Source: Lineus longissimus (taxonomy: Eukaryota > Nemertea > Pilidiophora > Heteronemertea > Lineidae). Taken from it: a stretch of 64,000 nt of DNA. This document shows positions 11,754 to 23,395 of this stretch, piece by piece. The position numbers and the translations under genes are program-made. The DNA is taken from contig NC_088318.1 in NCBI RefSeq assembly GCF_910592395.1, positions 7,440,349 to 7,504,348 of the forward strand, given 5' to 3'. The notes beneath the pieces are model-generated. The model was given only the letters and a program-made list of their open reading frames with translations. It was not told the origin of the DNA and did no database searches. The first letter of the stretch is position 1, and each line of letters opens with the position of its first letter.

Positions 11754-14700
11754 ATGAAGAATATTCTGGAGGACGATTGGTCTTCACAAACGGATTGGGA
11801 AGCACGCATGGGGGATTTTAGGCTGAGAGATCCGAACCACTTTGTTTCCGGTCAGTTGCATTCTGAGTTAGAGAATTGGGAGAGTCTGTTTAGGGTAGTC
11901 GACAATGATGGGTCACGCATGGTCAAGGACTGGCTACACAATGGCGTTAATGTAGAAAGTTTCCTTAGGCCCTATAAAGGTGTTTTTAAGAGTATCCGGC
12001 TAAACTCCGACAGGCCGCCAGCTCAATTTTTTTCAAATTATGACAACTGCATTAAATTCAAGGGTGAGATCATTAAGCATTAAGAGGAGGGTTTCAGAAG
12101 TGGGGCTCTTGGATATGTTGGCAGAGTGGGGGAGGTCCAGCCACCACATTTGGTTATGCCTCTCCTCATGATTGAGGGATCAAGAAAAAATCGTCTGTGC
12201 CATGATGAGCGTTTTCTAAATTTGTTCATGAAACACATGCCATTCACCCTGGAGGGTCTGTCGCTTATACCAACCTTGTTGGAGGAGGGCGATTACATGG
12301 CATCCTCGGACGAGAAGTCCGCGTATCAGGGGGTGCGATTATCAGAGAGCTCGAAGAAGTATTTTGGGTCCAGTTTGGCGGTTTTTACTTCCAATACACG
12401 GTGTTATCATTCGGCTTGAGTATCAGTCCTTTCGTGTACCAAACCGTTGGGATGCAGGTTACCACTTTGCTAAGAAGTAAGGGAATGATAACCACTCAGT
12501 ATTTGGACGACCGGTTTCTAGGCCCTTTAGTGGGGGTGAAAAGGCCAACAGTGGTGAGCACAGGGTGGTCGATTTACTATAACGCTGTAGTCCTGTCTTG
12601 CCTTGGTTTTACAATAGAATTTTTAAAGTCGTTGTGGTTTCTACACTACTAAATCTATAGACTTCCAAGGAAATCACGGCAACCGTGCGCACTGTCTCTT
12701 TAAAACTTCACCTAACCTTTCACTACCTTTCCGTTCACAAAATGATCGATTCTCAGTCTAAACATTTGCCGGGAATGTGGACTTTTTAGCGATTTTATTC
12801 ATGAATTTTGTCTGATCTAAAACTCACGGAAATTGCCGGACATTGCCGAAGTTGACCGTTTCGTGTTGATGACGTCATCAGTAGCGAACAGTGACAGACC
12901 AGTGAAGAGCAGTCAATTTGCAACTTTCGCCCTGCCATCTGTTGGAGACTTCGGGAACCAAAATGTGTTGATGACGTCATCAGCAAACAAAGTGACAGAC
13001 CAGTGAAGAACAGTCAATTTGCAAAGTGTCAATGGCGAGTTGTCCATGTTGTCCGGCGAGTTTTACACCTGTTTTTGGTCAACTCAGCAACTTTTCTTAT
13101 TCAAGTAATTTGATACTTTCCACCAGTGTTGTTGTCTGAGCTGCCTGTTCTATTTTCAAGCAACATGTTGTCACTCCAGGTGCAGCACCATCCACTTTCT
13201 GACCAGTGTTTTCAACAGCATTGAGGGGAAAACAAGCATTTCTACATTCTGGGTGGGTTGTAATGTAAAAACTTGACCTAGGTCTATATTGTAAATTAAT
13301 TTGGGGCGTATTTTTGTACAAGTTGGAAATTTTTATGGCGGTTGCATTTTAGGTTTGGTGTATAAAACAGGCACTCGAATTGTGAAATATGCTGTAACCC
13401 AACCTTTAGCACCCTCCTTGCTAAAGAGAGGCCAGTAAACGAGTAATTTTGATCTGGACTCTCTTTCCCACTGAATCTTTAGGAAGTGTTGTGGAGAATT
13501 CATGTTTAGTCTGGACGACACAGCAAGTTTAGTTCTCCAAGTAGCTCCACCCGACATCTGGTGTTATCATATCTTGCTGAAGAAAAATTGTTAATGTGGT
13601 TGTGGCTTAAGCCATACCACGGGTAACTTTACTAGTCCAGTATTGAAGATGATACACTTGGGTTTGATCGTTCATTCGGACTTGAGGGTATTTGAGATTC
13701 TGCAAGAGAAAAAGGACTCTTTTATGTTGTTGAGGGAATCTATTTTGGCAGACGACTTCGTCCATGTGAAGTCCCTTCAGAAGCTAATGGGCAAATGTAA
13801 CTCGTTTTGTCTCTGCATCCCAGTAGCTAGGTTGTACATTCGAAAAATGACAAGAAGCATCAGTTGGGCGGAAAAGCACGGAGGGGTAATCCAGTTGTCT
13901 GGGGGACTCCGAGAGGAGATCCTTTTCTGGCGATTTCTAGACTCTCACGAGAGTTGGTCAAAATGGAGGGGGGATAGGCATACAGATTTAACTTTGGCTA
14001 CAGACGCTAGTGGTTTCGGTTGGGGGCGCACATCTCGAACGAGTTGATAATTAGTGACCTTTGGGATAAGGATGATACCAGGCCAATTCATCTCAAGGAA
14101 GCAGAGGCTTTATGTAAGACCTTGCAGTCCATCCCTGACATGATCTCAGATAAGAGGCTTGACGTCCTTGTGGACAATCAAGCCTTGGTCAAGGTTTGGG
14201 AGAACCAGGGTGGAAAAGATTTAACTCTAATGAATATGCTTAAGGCTTTGGTAGTTTTCCTGTCTGATTTGAATTGTGACTTGAAACTTCTGTATGTTCG
14301 ATCTGCAGATAACCAAGCGGATGGGCCTTCACGTAGAATCTCAGAGGCCGATGCGAGACTGACCACATCTTCTTGGGAAAAAGTGGAGGGTTGGTTTGGT
14401 CCTCACACCTTTGACCTAATGGCTTTAGATTCAAACTGCATGAAAGGCCCAGATGGCCGGCGGTTACCACATTTCACTCCTTGGCCCCTCCCAGATTCTT
14501 CGGGAGTTAACGTATTCTCTCAACAGTTGTCGAAGGATGAGAACTATTATGTGTTCCCTCCTTTCAATATGGTCGGAGCGGTTATGTCTTTCGTACTTCA
14601 TGACTGCCCAACCTCATTATCGGTTTCAATGGTAATCCCCAAGCCGACCCCTATTCCTGCTTGGTGGCCTTTACTTATGCGTAGGGCTGTACATTGCCAC

Positions 14701-14808
14701 AAACTGGGCGAGCAGGGCAGACTGGGAATTGTAGAAGGTCCGTCCCCTTCCGGTTTCGGGGCGTCGGAACTCAAATGGGATTTGTGGGTGGCAAGGTTGG
14801 AGTTGTAA
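11754..14808 (+). pseudogene. RT-RNase H-methyltransferase-like polyprotein of the PAT/Ngaro-type element, broken
   Basis: Open segments at 11754-12083, 12126-12419, 12401-12652, 13643-14047 and 14020-14808 together give one DIRS-type polyprotein. The RT part shows LCHDERFLNL, FGLSISPFVYQT and the catalytic YLDD (in TQYLDDRFLG). After a ~965-bp insertion, the remaining RT/connection part reads MIHLGLIVHSDL. RNase H follows (ATDASGFGWG, KEAEAL, VDNQALVKVW, NQADGPSR supply the acidic residues). The last 150 residues (FDLMALDSNC, YYVFPPFNMVG, WWPLLM) match the methyltransferase-like module found behind RNase H in DIRS1/PAT elements. At least three frame changes and the insertion show it is dead. 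Confidence 0.85.
12641..13605. mobile_element. ~965-bp insertion inside the RT domain, unclassified
   Basis: It separates RT motif C from the downstream connection region and is flanked by a 7-bp direct repeat GTTGTGG (ending about 12640 and 13605). No terminal inverted repeat is obvious. It contains a ~100-bp tandem direct repeat (about 12863-12927 and 12965-13028), each copy starting TGTTGATGACGTCATCAG. Short minus-strand frames at 13097-13557 have no recognisable domain. The exact ends are uncertain. Confidence 0.45.
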
Positions 14809-15034
14809 GATTGCTTCATTACTACCTGTTTGGTTTTTTCAGAGGGACACACCACCATTCGACCGGTTGTCTTTTTGTGGCCCAACGCATCCATGTAGCA
14901 GTTGGACGGACTGCACCTGGAAATCCGACGGGGTTGTCATTCAGTGGGCATACGACTTTTAAACTGACAGTCATTCTAAGTCATCGGGATGCGATTTTAT
15001 TTGCTAACCGGGGCGAGGCAGAAGTTGTGAGATC

Positions 15035-16268
15035 ATGTTTGTTTTCACGACTACTCATTTGGTTTTTCAGAGAGACACAATACCTCTAGATTTATTCAGT
15101 CTTCGGACCAGGGTCGACACTATGATGTATAACCATTCGTGCAAGGCATATGAGGCGGCCAAATCGAAATTGGGATATCAGTTGGAGAAATTTCTATTTG
15201 AAATGGGTAGCAGTATGATATCGTGTTCACCCTATGAGGTATGCCTTTTTCTGGCGTGGTGTGACCACAACGGAAAAACTGCAGTGCATGTCCGGAATTG
15301 TGCGCAAATTGGGGCAAGGAAGCCGGTTTACAATTGCCTGAAACGATTGGCATTTGGTACGGTTAAGACGAAAGTAGCTCAGTTAAAGGTATTGTTCGAC
15401 AAGATTGGGCGTAGTGGGCATTGGGCGCGGGGCGAGGGCAATCCTGTCTGTTCGAGAGAGGTGGGTATTTATGGGGGGCAGGTGAGGGAGGAACAGAGTG
15501 TGGGTCATGTAGCACCGATTCAGGCAGTGCCACTGTTCTTACCCAAGGTCAGATTGATTGCTCTTTACATTAACAGGAACTTGGAAGAAGATCAGCATAA
15601 TTTAACTATGAAGTATATTTGGGCAAGAGACCAGGCTTGGTTAAAACTTCTGGCTTTTGGAGGCGACCGAGCTCATGATGTAGGTTTGATGCTTTCACAG
15701 GAGGTGAAGAGTTTGACGGATAACTCCGGTTTCGTTATTCGCCATACATGGGGGAAAAATCTTAGAGTGGACCGCCCTAATATTTTTACTATTTTGAGAT
15801 GCCAGGATGAGATTATCTGCCCAGTGAAAGGCCTGGAAGATTATGTGAAAGTGGCAGGGTCTATGGGGGTCAGTTTGAGAGTAGGCTATTTCTTCAGGCC
15901 CACGTCCCATGGAAAGGTGATGGACGCTCCATTGAGCTATGACGCCATCTATGAAAGATTGGATTTCTATCTGACTTCTTTGGGTATAAAAGATGGGGAG
16001 ACCCCCCCCCCCCCGTAGCCTGAGGAGTGGTTGTGCCATTGGTCTACAGGCAGCGGGGGTAGACAGGTCGGCCTCAATGCAACATGTCGGCTGGTCAACA
16101 GATGACTCGGCCACACATTACGCCAGGAGTTCTAGGGTCTGCCAGGCAAACATCATGCGGGGTGTGGTAGCAGGCTCCTCAGCAGGGTACGACTCCGTTG
16201 ACCATATTGACCACACCCGCCTCAGTAAATCCTTCGACCGAGTTTTTTTATTTCGGCACCTGATTTAG
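15035..16268 (+). pseudogene. Tyrosine recombinase (integrase) of the PAT/Ngaro-type element, broken
   Basis: This is a lambda-integrase-family enzyme that would insert the circular cDNA. The frame 15035-16018 carries an N-terminal core-binding-like region and the first catalytic Arg in a GDRAHDVG context (about 15662-15690). The reading then shifts at a run of 13 C (16002-16014) into 15993-16268, which holds SLRSGCAI, QHVGW and the nucleophile Tyr in THYARSS. The usual HxxR is read here as RSLR, so the catalytic His is missing beside the C run. The family's normal length and order are otherwise kept. Confidence 0.8.
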
Positions 16269-16605
16269 TGTCTGCACTGGTGTTTTTTTTGGGGGAAGGG
16301 GGGCTACAAAAGGTAGACAAAAAAGAAAGAAAAAAAAGTACATTTTACTGGTTTGTCCCTAGGAAACTACCTTCCTGCATGTAGTTGTATAGTTTGTACT
16401 GTAATGTCGAGACATAAATAGTTGGTCTTTTTCATGTCTTAGAGGTGTTCAAAGGAAAGGTTGTAGTTGGTATTGTGTGTACTCGTATATTCATTTGCAT
16501 GGGTTAGATGCCATTGGGTTGCTATTAAAGATGAAAGTGCATTCTAATATCATTGTTTCAGAGTTATTTCTTTGAAATTAAATTGATTGGGAGTTCTTCT
16601 GATTA

Positions 16606-16711
16606 CAGTGGAGCCTCGCTGTGACAGACACATGGCGGGTCACTTTATTGGCAGGATTAGTCTGTCTCATACCGAGAGCGTTCTCGTGTCTGGCTCAGCG
16701 AGGTCCTACTG
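16606..16711. mobile_element. Short pogo/Tigger-like MITE, 106 bp
   Basis: The ends CAGTGGAGCCTCGCTG... and ...GGTCCTACTG are inverted repeats, with an inner match of CAGACAC to GTGTCTG. TA duplications flank the element (16604-16605 and 16712-16713). The CAGT...ACCTCG-type terminus with a TA target is typical of pogo/Tigger elements. It is non-coding. Confidence 0.75.
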
Positions 16712-16811
16712 TATCTGAATAAGACAGTTTTGTTTTATCTATGAGTTTTGGTAGATTTGGAGAAAATAACTGATAGATAAAACAAGGGATATCGCACATG
16801 GAGAGGATAGA

Positions 16812-17205
16812 CTGGAAGGTTTTCTTCCCCATATCTATCTCCGGCGCAGAACATCCTGTGACGGCGCTCCACCCGGGATACTTAGTTATTCCGAGTGGTG
16901 TGACGTCACCATGCGTGTTCGAAGCGAGACCTACTTATTCAGTTGTTCTTTGGAATCGGCCGGACGGCAGTACGGATGTCGCCGCACTCTGCGAAGACTG
17001 GAAGAGGCTCTAGGAACATATTATGACCCTCTACGAGAATCAGAGATTGGGGCCACTCGGACAGCTTTCTTCCCCTCCCGCCCCTCCCACGAAACTGTCG
17101 GTGGATGCCGTCCACGGGGTCTTTCCTGTGCTGGAAGGTTTTCTTCCTCATATCTATCTCCGGCGCAGAACATCCTGTGACGGCGCTCCACCCGGGATAC
17201 TTAGT
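16812..17205 (+). repeat. B1-A2-B2 terminal repeats of the PAT/Ngaro-type element
   Basis: B1 (16812-16886) and B2 (17131-17205) are 75 bp each with one mismatch, starting CTGGAAGGTTTTCTTCC and ending GGGATACTTAGT. A2 (16887-16955) directly follows B1 and matches A1 at 8775. A ~175-bp unique segment separates A2 from B2. B2 marks the right boundary of the element. Confidence 0.8.
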
Positions 17206-17217
17206 ACCTACCGGTAC

Positions 17218-17530
17218 TACTAGGCCTACGTATTCGATGGCGCAGGCCGGCCCACCCCGCGTGGTGGTGGAGAATGAGATTCGCTGCTATCAAACGCCGC
17301 CAGAAAAGATGCACACTGTTTTAGTGTTTAAATGCATTGCAGGAACCTGTACTTTGACTTTGAGATACAAGTCGATTTTAAATGATACACTGTAGCACCG
17401 ACGGGGTGATGATGTGCATGCTGTGTAGTATATAATGGTGATTGGTGTGAATGTGATGTGCATCTTGAGTTGTGGGATATGCATAATTGTGCGATTCTAA
17501 ACGAACAAATGATTTCATGATTGGGCTTTC
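17218..17530 (+). repeat. Right copy of the long direct repeat flanking the retrotransposon
   Basis: It matches 7990-8420 in two blocks in the same orientation. The two copies bracket a ~9-kb interval holding the whole retrotransposon, so this is an older repeat or a segmental duplication. Confidence 0.7.
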
Positions 17531-17692
17531 ACTAATTTACAGCAGTATACTGTAGAAAGCATTACATCTATGATCTCTGACCACAATATAATATCATTCC
17601 AATACAACTCCATTATGCCATGATGAAAAAACTGCATTAAATGCAATTGCAGACACAATGTCCTAACCAGATAATGAATTTTCTCTTTCCAG

Positions 17693-20663
17693 ATATCACC
17701 ATGATCACAATCCAACAATTAAGAAAGGTAAAGTCTGCCAATGGAGCAAACCTTAAGAAAGGGCTTAAGTGCATAGTAGCTGGTACAACAGATGACATCA
17801 CCTATAACACAGCAACCAGCCCCGAGAAAAAAACAATGAAGAAAGCCGTTGTTGTTGATGAGACTGGGTTTTCGAAGCTTACGGTATACCCACAACAGCA
17901 CTACTCGAAGATACAACCTGGCAACACTGTCATAATCGCCAATTTTATAGCTAAAGAAAATGAACTGGTTGTCACTCGAATGTCGAAAGTAGCAAAAACA
18001 AGCAAGATGACTGTTCCTGAAGAGCTCATCAACCATGCCAAAAATGCCTTGCAACCCACCAGTGCACCGGTCAGCCCGATAAAAGTTGTTCTTGGATCGC
18101 CAGCATCCGAACTGCAATCGGTCAGCGGCACAATTGTACAGGTGAGGTCATTCATTACCTGTTACCATAGTTACAAGTACTTGTATACCGATCACTTCTC
18201 ATCATGCAGTAAACTTACTTTAAAGAGGTTGAATAGCGCCTCCAGAAGCAAGCAACAGCGCCACCCGTAGCAGAAATAAGAACTGCTTAGTGACGTCATG
18301 GTTTCCATATACGGCATCTCATTTGCATATTTTTACAACCTTATTTACTACGAGTTATAAATATGCCAGTAGCACGTGGATCATGCCGGGCGGCGCTGTC
18401 AGGTGTTTCCACTATGGGTTACATAATCGGCTACAAAGAGGCCAGTGTTCTTGTAAATGAAGTTATTAATGATAGCGAAAGAATGTTAGTGTATGTTACG
18501 CAGTCAATAGCGATATTAGTGAGTTGGAGAGAGGAGAAAATGGAAAATGGAGAGAATAGTAGTATGGATTTCGAGTCCCAAGAAGAAACTTTGCAAAGTT
18601 TTCATCAAACTGATAATCATATTCCTTCCTTCTCTGTCTCCAACAATTAAAAGTTGCTGCAGTCAACCTGATGCGTTTATCCGCGAGCGAATCGACGAGA
18701 CGAGGCATTTTTCAAGCATCCGAATGGTACCTTACAGATCCGCAAGGGGCGCGTTACCGAAAATGTTGCAAAATGAATAACGCGATCGTAAATATTGTCA
18801 TATTTTTCAAGATGAGAGTATGTAAATGATACGCAAACGGTAAACCAATGAAAGGCCAGTATCTATTGAACCTTACAAGTGATTTGGGGGCCTTGAAACT
18901 CCTTATATTTATCAATGAAACCTTATTCCCGCCTAAGGTTTTGACCGGGCCGTGCAAAACTCCCCTTTTTTTCCCGGGCAGTTTCCTTTAAGCACCAAAT
19001 TCTTACACAACTGTTTTGAAATAAATCTTGTATGACATAAATCTTGTATTACATCAATTGCCTGCCACACCCTTGAGGCTGACACATCCATCCCGGATAA
19101 TTGTTTTGCATTCTTTATCTTCACATCATCACTGATATGAATTTCTTGATTCCCATGCTCTCGCCATAAGGCTGTGTCAATCTTGCCACTGTCATCTTGG
19201 ATGGTGATATTGCGCACAGCAATATCGCGTTAGTATACATGTATTGTGCTAGGCGAAGTTGCCGTGGTCTCAGGTTCGAGTCCGGTTCGGGCCGATTATT
19301 TCTAGTAAACTCCCCGTAGCGGGAGACTAGTAAAACCAAACTGCAATTATTCAAATTGCCAGCCACACATGCCAATTGTATGTGTAGGCACACAGCCACG
19401 GCAAGTCCATCAACCTGCTAACCCTATAAATGAAATATTTACAATTCCAGGATGAAGCTACACGTGAGGTGACGGACTCGTTCAGCAACACCATTGCTGT
19501 GCGCAATATCGCCATCCAGGATAACAGTGGCAAGTATGACATAGCCTTATGGTGAGAGCATGCGAATCAAGATATTCATATCAGTGATGATGTGAAGATA
19601 ATGAATGCAAAAACAACTATCCGGGATGGATGTGTCAGCCTCAACTGCAACGCAACAACTACCATCGACGTATGTATTCCTGTTTTGTCTGACCAACAAT
19701 CACAAAAATTTCACTTTTAGTAACTTAACATAATACACAACTACATTAACAATTGGTCCAGGCTGATAATCACTCGCGCCTGCCAGAAGGTATCGTTCCA
19801 CGTTTATTTTACGCTACGCTGTAGTTACGGTCACTTCTACCTCTGGCGCCATCTTTGTACTAAATTGCGTAGAAATCCAAGAAAGAAGATCCCCAACATG
19901 GCGACCTCCATTCCAAGATCTCATTTCCAGCATTTTCATTGGTTTGTTATGGGTTGTTTCTAAAATCAGAATCCAGACCTCGGCGTGCCAACTATATTTG
20001 GCTGTGATGTGGCTAATATAGTGCGCCAGAAAATATTGAATAAAACACTGGATTTTGCACCTTTTGCCTCAAAATGTTCGACTGAAATGTTTGTCAACCA
20101 TTATTACAACTCATGAATATTTCAAAACTTGATATTTTAAACTGGAAAGTGGAAATGCAGGATCTTGCAAAAACACTTCGGTTAATGGTTCTAGAGATAA
20201 ATGTGGAGCAATGGGTAGCGTAAAAAGTAGAACTCTGAGCAGAACGAATATCGACAGCAGACTAGAGTGGCTGATAATTGGACTCGACTTATTTGGAACA
20301 AGAAAAATTTCAACCACCTCTAATGATATCTCAAAGTAATTCATCCCCTCTTCCTTCCAGAAACTAGACAAACCCATCCAAACAGTAGAGATGACATTCA
20401 TGGCAATCGAAGATATGACCTCCACAGCCGCAACACTTCTGGATGAGATGCTCACTGCCTTCACCATTCCAACAGCCATGCTCAACCGCCATGTTTTACA
20501 TCTTGACAGCCCCACAGCTGCTCAAGCAGAGGAAGCATTGTTGCCTCTCCTGCCACTTACTCTGCTTACCACCCGTCACGGAACAAGTATCACTACGATC
20601 GTTGAAGAGACCGACTTGGCCATGAAGCCTACTGGGACTGATGATAATGTTGATACTCAGTAA
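17693..20663 (+). pseudogene. RPA-like OB-fold protein gene, three exons, broken
   Basis: Exon 1 (17693-18141) lies between acceptor TTTCCAG and donor GTGAGG and encodes MITIQQLRKVK..., a beta-rich domain (VVVDETGFSKLTVYPQ; GNTVIIANFIAKENELVVTRMSKV) typical of OB folds. Exon 2 (19451-19669) runs from acceptor TTCCAG to donor GTATGT and holds VRNIAIQDNSGKYDIALW, like the RPA-type strand pattern. It has an in-frame TGA at 19553-19555. Exon 3 (20361-20663) ends at a TAA. Intron 1 contains a partial inverted copy of exon 2. The product would bind single-stranded DNA. RPA-like proteins are also carried by Helitrons, but I see no Rep/helicase here. OB-fold assignment moderate; pseudogene status firm only for this copy of exon 2. 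Confidence 0.55.
18933..19230 (-). pseudogene. Inverted partial copy of the RPA-like exon 2
   Basis: The minus strand at about 19078-19217 reads VRNITIQDDSGKIDTALW and further residues closely matching the plus-strand exon 19451-19669. This copy has Arg (CGA) where the plus copy has TGA. The two arms form a large inverted repeat with a ~220-bp spacer that holds a tRNA-like B-box (GGTTCGAGTCC at about 19275). Confidence 0.65.
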
Positions 20664-20763
20664 TCTTACATATACATTTGTGTATTAATCACACTCAGTG
20701 AATTACTATAAACAGCTCAAATTTGCATTTATATGTTACTATAGCATAATTATTGTCACTTAA

Positions 20764-20983
20764 AGGGACCCTACTGTCAGCTTGCTAATTGGCCCATGTT
20801 AGTTCTGCAACTACTCCAGCAGGTGATGCCAACAGTTAATAACCGATTAAAATATTGTTCATCGGCACATGTAACAAAATAACCATACAGTATTATTTTA
20901 TTGGTTCTTAACTGTTGGTGCCACCTGCTCGTGTAGTTGCAGTAGTAACATGAGCCCAATAGCAAGCTGACAATAAGATCCCT
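20764..20983. mobile_element. Foldback MITE with TTAA target duplication, 220 bp
   Basis: Inverted arms of about 85 bp (starting AGGGACCCTACTGTCAGC; the other end complements AGGGATCTTATTGTCAGC) are flanked by TTAA at 20760-20763 and 20984-20987. TTAA targets are used by piggyBac and Kolobok elements. It is non-coding. Confidence 0.75.
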
Positions 20984-21049
20984 TTAATGCAGCATATTAT
21001 CACATTGCTGGAATTAATGAAATGGCCAGGGCCATTGTGCTCACCTCAT

Positions 21050-22150
21050 GTGGAGGAAAGATAGATAAAGAGCATGGTATTGTGTCATGTAGTGTTAGGT
21101 TTGATGTTGGTCCAAGCAATTACAATTTCCCCAAAATGGCCAATTTACAGTACATTCGACCTCTGTGACCTTGAAAAGTAGGTCAAATCAAAGAAGACCC
21201 GGGTGACACATTGAATGGTTGTTAGAATTAGATGTACCTATGATATAAAATTGGTGCCAATCGGGCAAGTAATTACTAGGAATAATGGCATTTTGAAGAA
21301 TTTAGGATTTGGCCCCCTCCCTGGAGGCCAAACGGCAAATCAGATCGCACCAAACTTCGGTACCTGAGATCACCTGACCAAGGGGTACATGTGTACTTAA
21401 TTTCTGATCAATAGTCATTGCATTTAAGAAACGTGCCATAGTTACGGCCTGACGGCCAATTTACGCCATTTGACCTCTGTGACCTTGACAAGAAAGTCAA
21501 ATTAAAAACATGTGTGACATATACTGTATGGTAGTTAGATGTACCCATGATATCAAATTGGTGGCAATCGGGCAAGAAGTTAAGGAATAATCACATTTTT
21601 AAGGTTTTTGGATTTTGCCCCCTGGTGGTCAAGTGGTGAATCATATTGGACCAAACTTCGGTCCCTGAGATCACCTGACTAAGGGGTAAATGTGCACCAA
21701 ATTTGGGATCAATAGTCATTGCAGTTTAGAAACGTGCCATCGTTACATCCTAACGGCCAATTTACACCATTTGACCTCTGTGACCTTGAAAAGTAGGTCA
21801 AATCAAAAACCTGTATGATATGTGATGTATCCTTGCTTGGAGTACCTACCATAAAATTTTTATTGAAAACGGATCATTAATAAGAGACATATCACACTTT
21901 TTATGTTTTAAGTTTTAGCCCCCTGGTGGCCAAGTCATGAACCAGACCGGACCGAAATTCAGTGTCAGAGTACCTCTGACCTAGGGGGTCATGTGTACAA
22001 AGTTTCAAGTTCATAGCACAAGCGGTTAAGAAACGTGCCACACAGGATACGGACAACTCACGACGACGACGACAACGACGACGACGACAACGGACACAGG
22101 GCTATTGTATAGACTCCCCTAACGGTGAGCCAAAAATGTACCTATTTTAG
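21050..22150 (-). repeat. ~300-bp-unit repeat array (family 1), minus orientation
   Basis: The conserved core AAGAAACGTGCCA recurs at about 21427, 21728 and 22027, giving a ~300-bp period. The head of the element is at the right end: a CGACGACGA microsatellite (22056-22090) followed by the complement of GGCTCACCGT-AGGGGAGTC. Related arrays in the opposite orientation lie at 44.2-45.1 and 47.6-49.0 kb. There is no protein-coding signal. Confidence 0.85.
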
Positions 22151-23395
22151 CTAGTAGCAACGTATACACTTTTTAGTTTAACTTTATTCAATTCAATCTA
22201 TATCGAGCTAATATCTGCCAAACTTAGCACATCATGCTGTATTTGCAGGACCCATACATGCCACATCATGCATCCCTAAAACATGATCTTTGCTTGAGAT
22301 AATCATCTGCATGTGCTTTTCCAAAACTGCATAGTGTTTGACAAGTTTGGCAGTTATTAGTTTGATTTAGAATTGAATAAAGCCCTTCATCAAATATCTT
22401 AGCATACATTTGTTATACTATTGTTTCTATTACTAATTGCTGCCAAAATTTACATACATAATTTCTAATCATCGTATTTTGATTCTAATCACTTGCTGGC
22501 CAAGACAATCAATCCAATAAATCTTTATTTTCCTACAAACATTCTTGTTACTCATTCTCTTCTCAAAGCCAGTACTCTATAGGGAACACAACCAGAGCAT
22601 CGATAATGGCACCGACCAATGGTGGCAACAATACATATAGTGTCCTACCAGTCCATTCTGAAACGAACTACATTGTATATAAAGTTTTCTCTGTCCGTGG
22701 AGGAGAAAAACTGACAATATCGAGTTTGCTCTGTGGTGAAGGGCAATACCAATGAGTTACTTTACATCAAATCAGTGTTCAAATGATGGAGAACCATTAT
22801 CGCTAGAGCTATGAAGCAGGTCTGCTTCATTAAATAGAGGCTATTCATATGACATTATCAGCGGCCATGCTGGAGAAAAATGGGCAGATCTGGCGGGATA
22901 CTGACACTACCATATACACATTACGCGTCATTGGAGCATCTTGCCACGACTGGGTCATCCTTCTTCCAATATGGTCCCCGCGTGACATCCCTGAATAGCC
23001 TCTATGCTCGCTAACACTGCAGCCATACTTATGCCAACAGCGAAGCTACCAGGCCGTCAGGCCTCTAGTTTAACCTTGGTAGCGCCGGTCCCGTCTGCAT
23101 ATGTCAATACACACACACTATGCACATCGCCATGTGCCGGTCCCGCGTATATACGTTAGTCTAATGTGCACAATACACTGCCGGTCCCGTCTAGATCCGT
23201 TTCAGACACGTGCGGTACAATCATTATAATTTATTTCAACTAATCAGAGAATAGAATGATCATTAGCCCGCATTTATTTCACAGGAAGTACTAAGGTATC
23301 GCGGTACGTCTTGATATTTTGTTTTTGTTCCCTAACAACGGCTGAAAATGAGTTTGTTTGCCGTAGTTACGATCTGAACGGCGCGAATTTTAAAA
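22151..23395. other. Non-coding
   Basis: No gene is seen. The sequence GCCGGTCCCG recurs at about 23083, 23135 and 23181, close to a TTAA (23071), and might be the subterminal repeats of an element whose other end I could not find. Confidence 0.4.

Larger units (their letters stand above)
8775..17205 (+). mobile_element. DIRS-order retrotransposon, PAT/Ngaro type (split direct repeats), decayed
   Basis: The unit of about 8.4 kb has a 68-bp A1 repeat at its left end, gag-like, RT/RNase H/methyltransferase-like and tyrosine-recombinase regions, and B1-A2-B2 at its right end. This terminal plan is that of PAT and Ngaro elements, which integrate with a tyrosine recombinase rather than a DDE integrase. 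A methyltransferase-like segment after RNase H favours a PAT-like assignment over Ngaro. All coding regions carry frameshifts, a ~965-bp insertion breaks the RT, and a small pogo-like MITE sits in the 3' region, so the copy is inactive. Confidence 0.8.

Noticed and set aside
13097-13557. Two minus-strand ORFs inside the RT insertion
   Set aside because: Different frames, no domain recognised, and no splice sites connecting them.
19240-19330. tRNA gene or SINE near a GGTTCGAGTCC box
   Set aside because: Only the B-box is clear and no A-box at the right distance could be supported. The same applies to the GAGTTCAAACCCC box at about 47702.
17693-20663. Helitron carrying the RPA-like gene
   Set aside because: No Rep/helicase ORF and no 5'-TC...CTRR-3' ends with a 3' hairpin could be identified.
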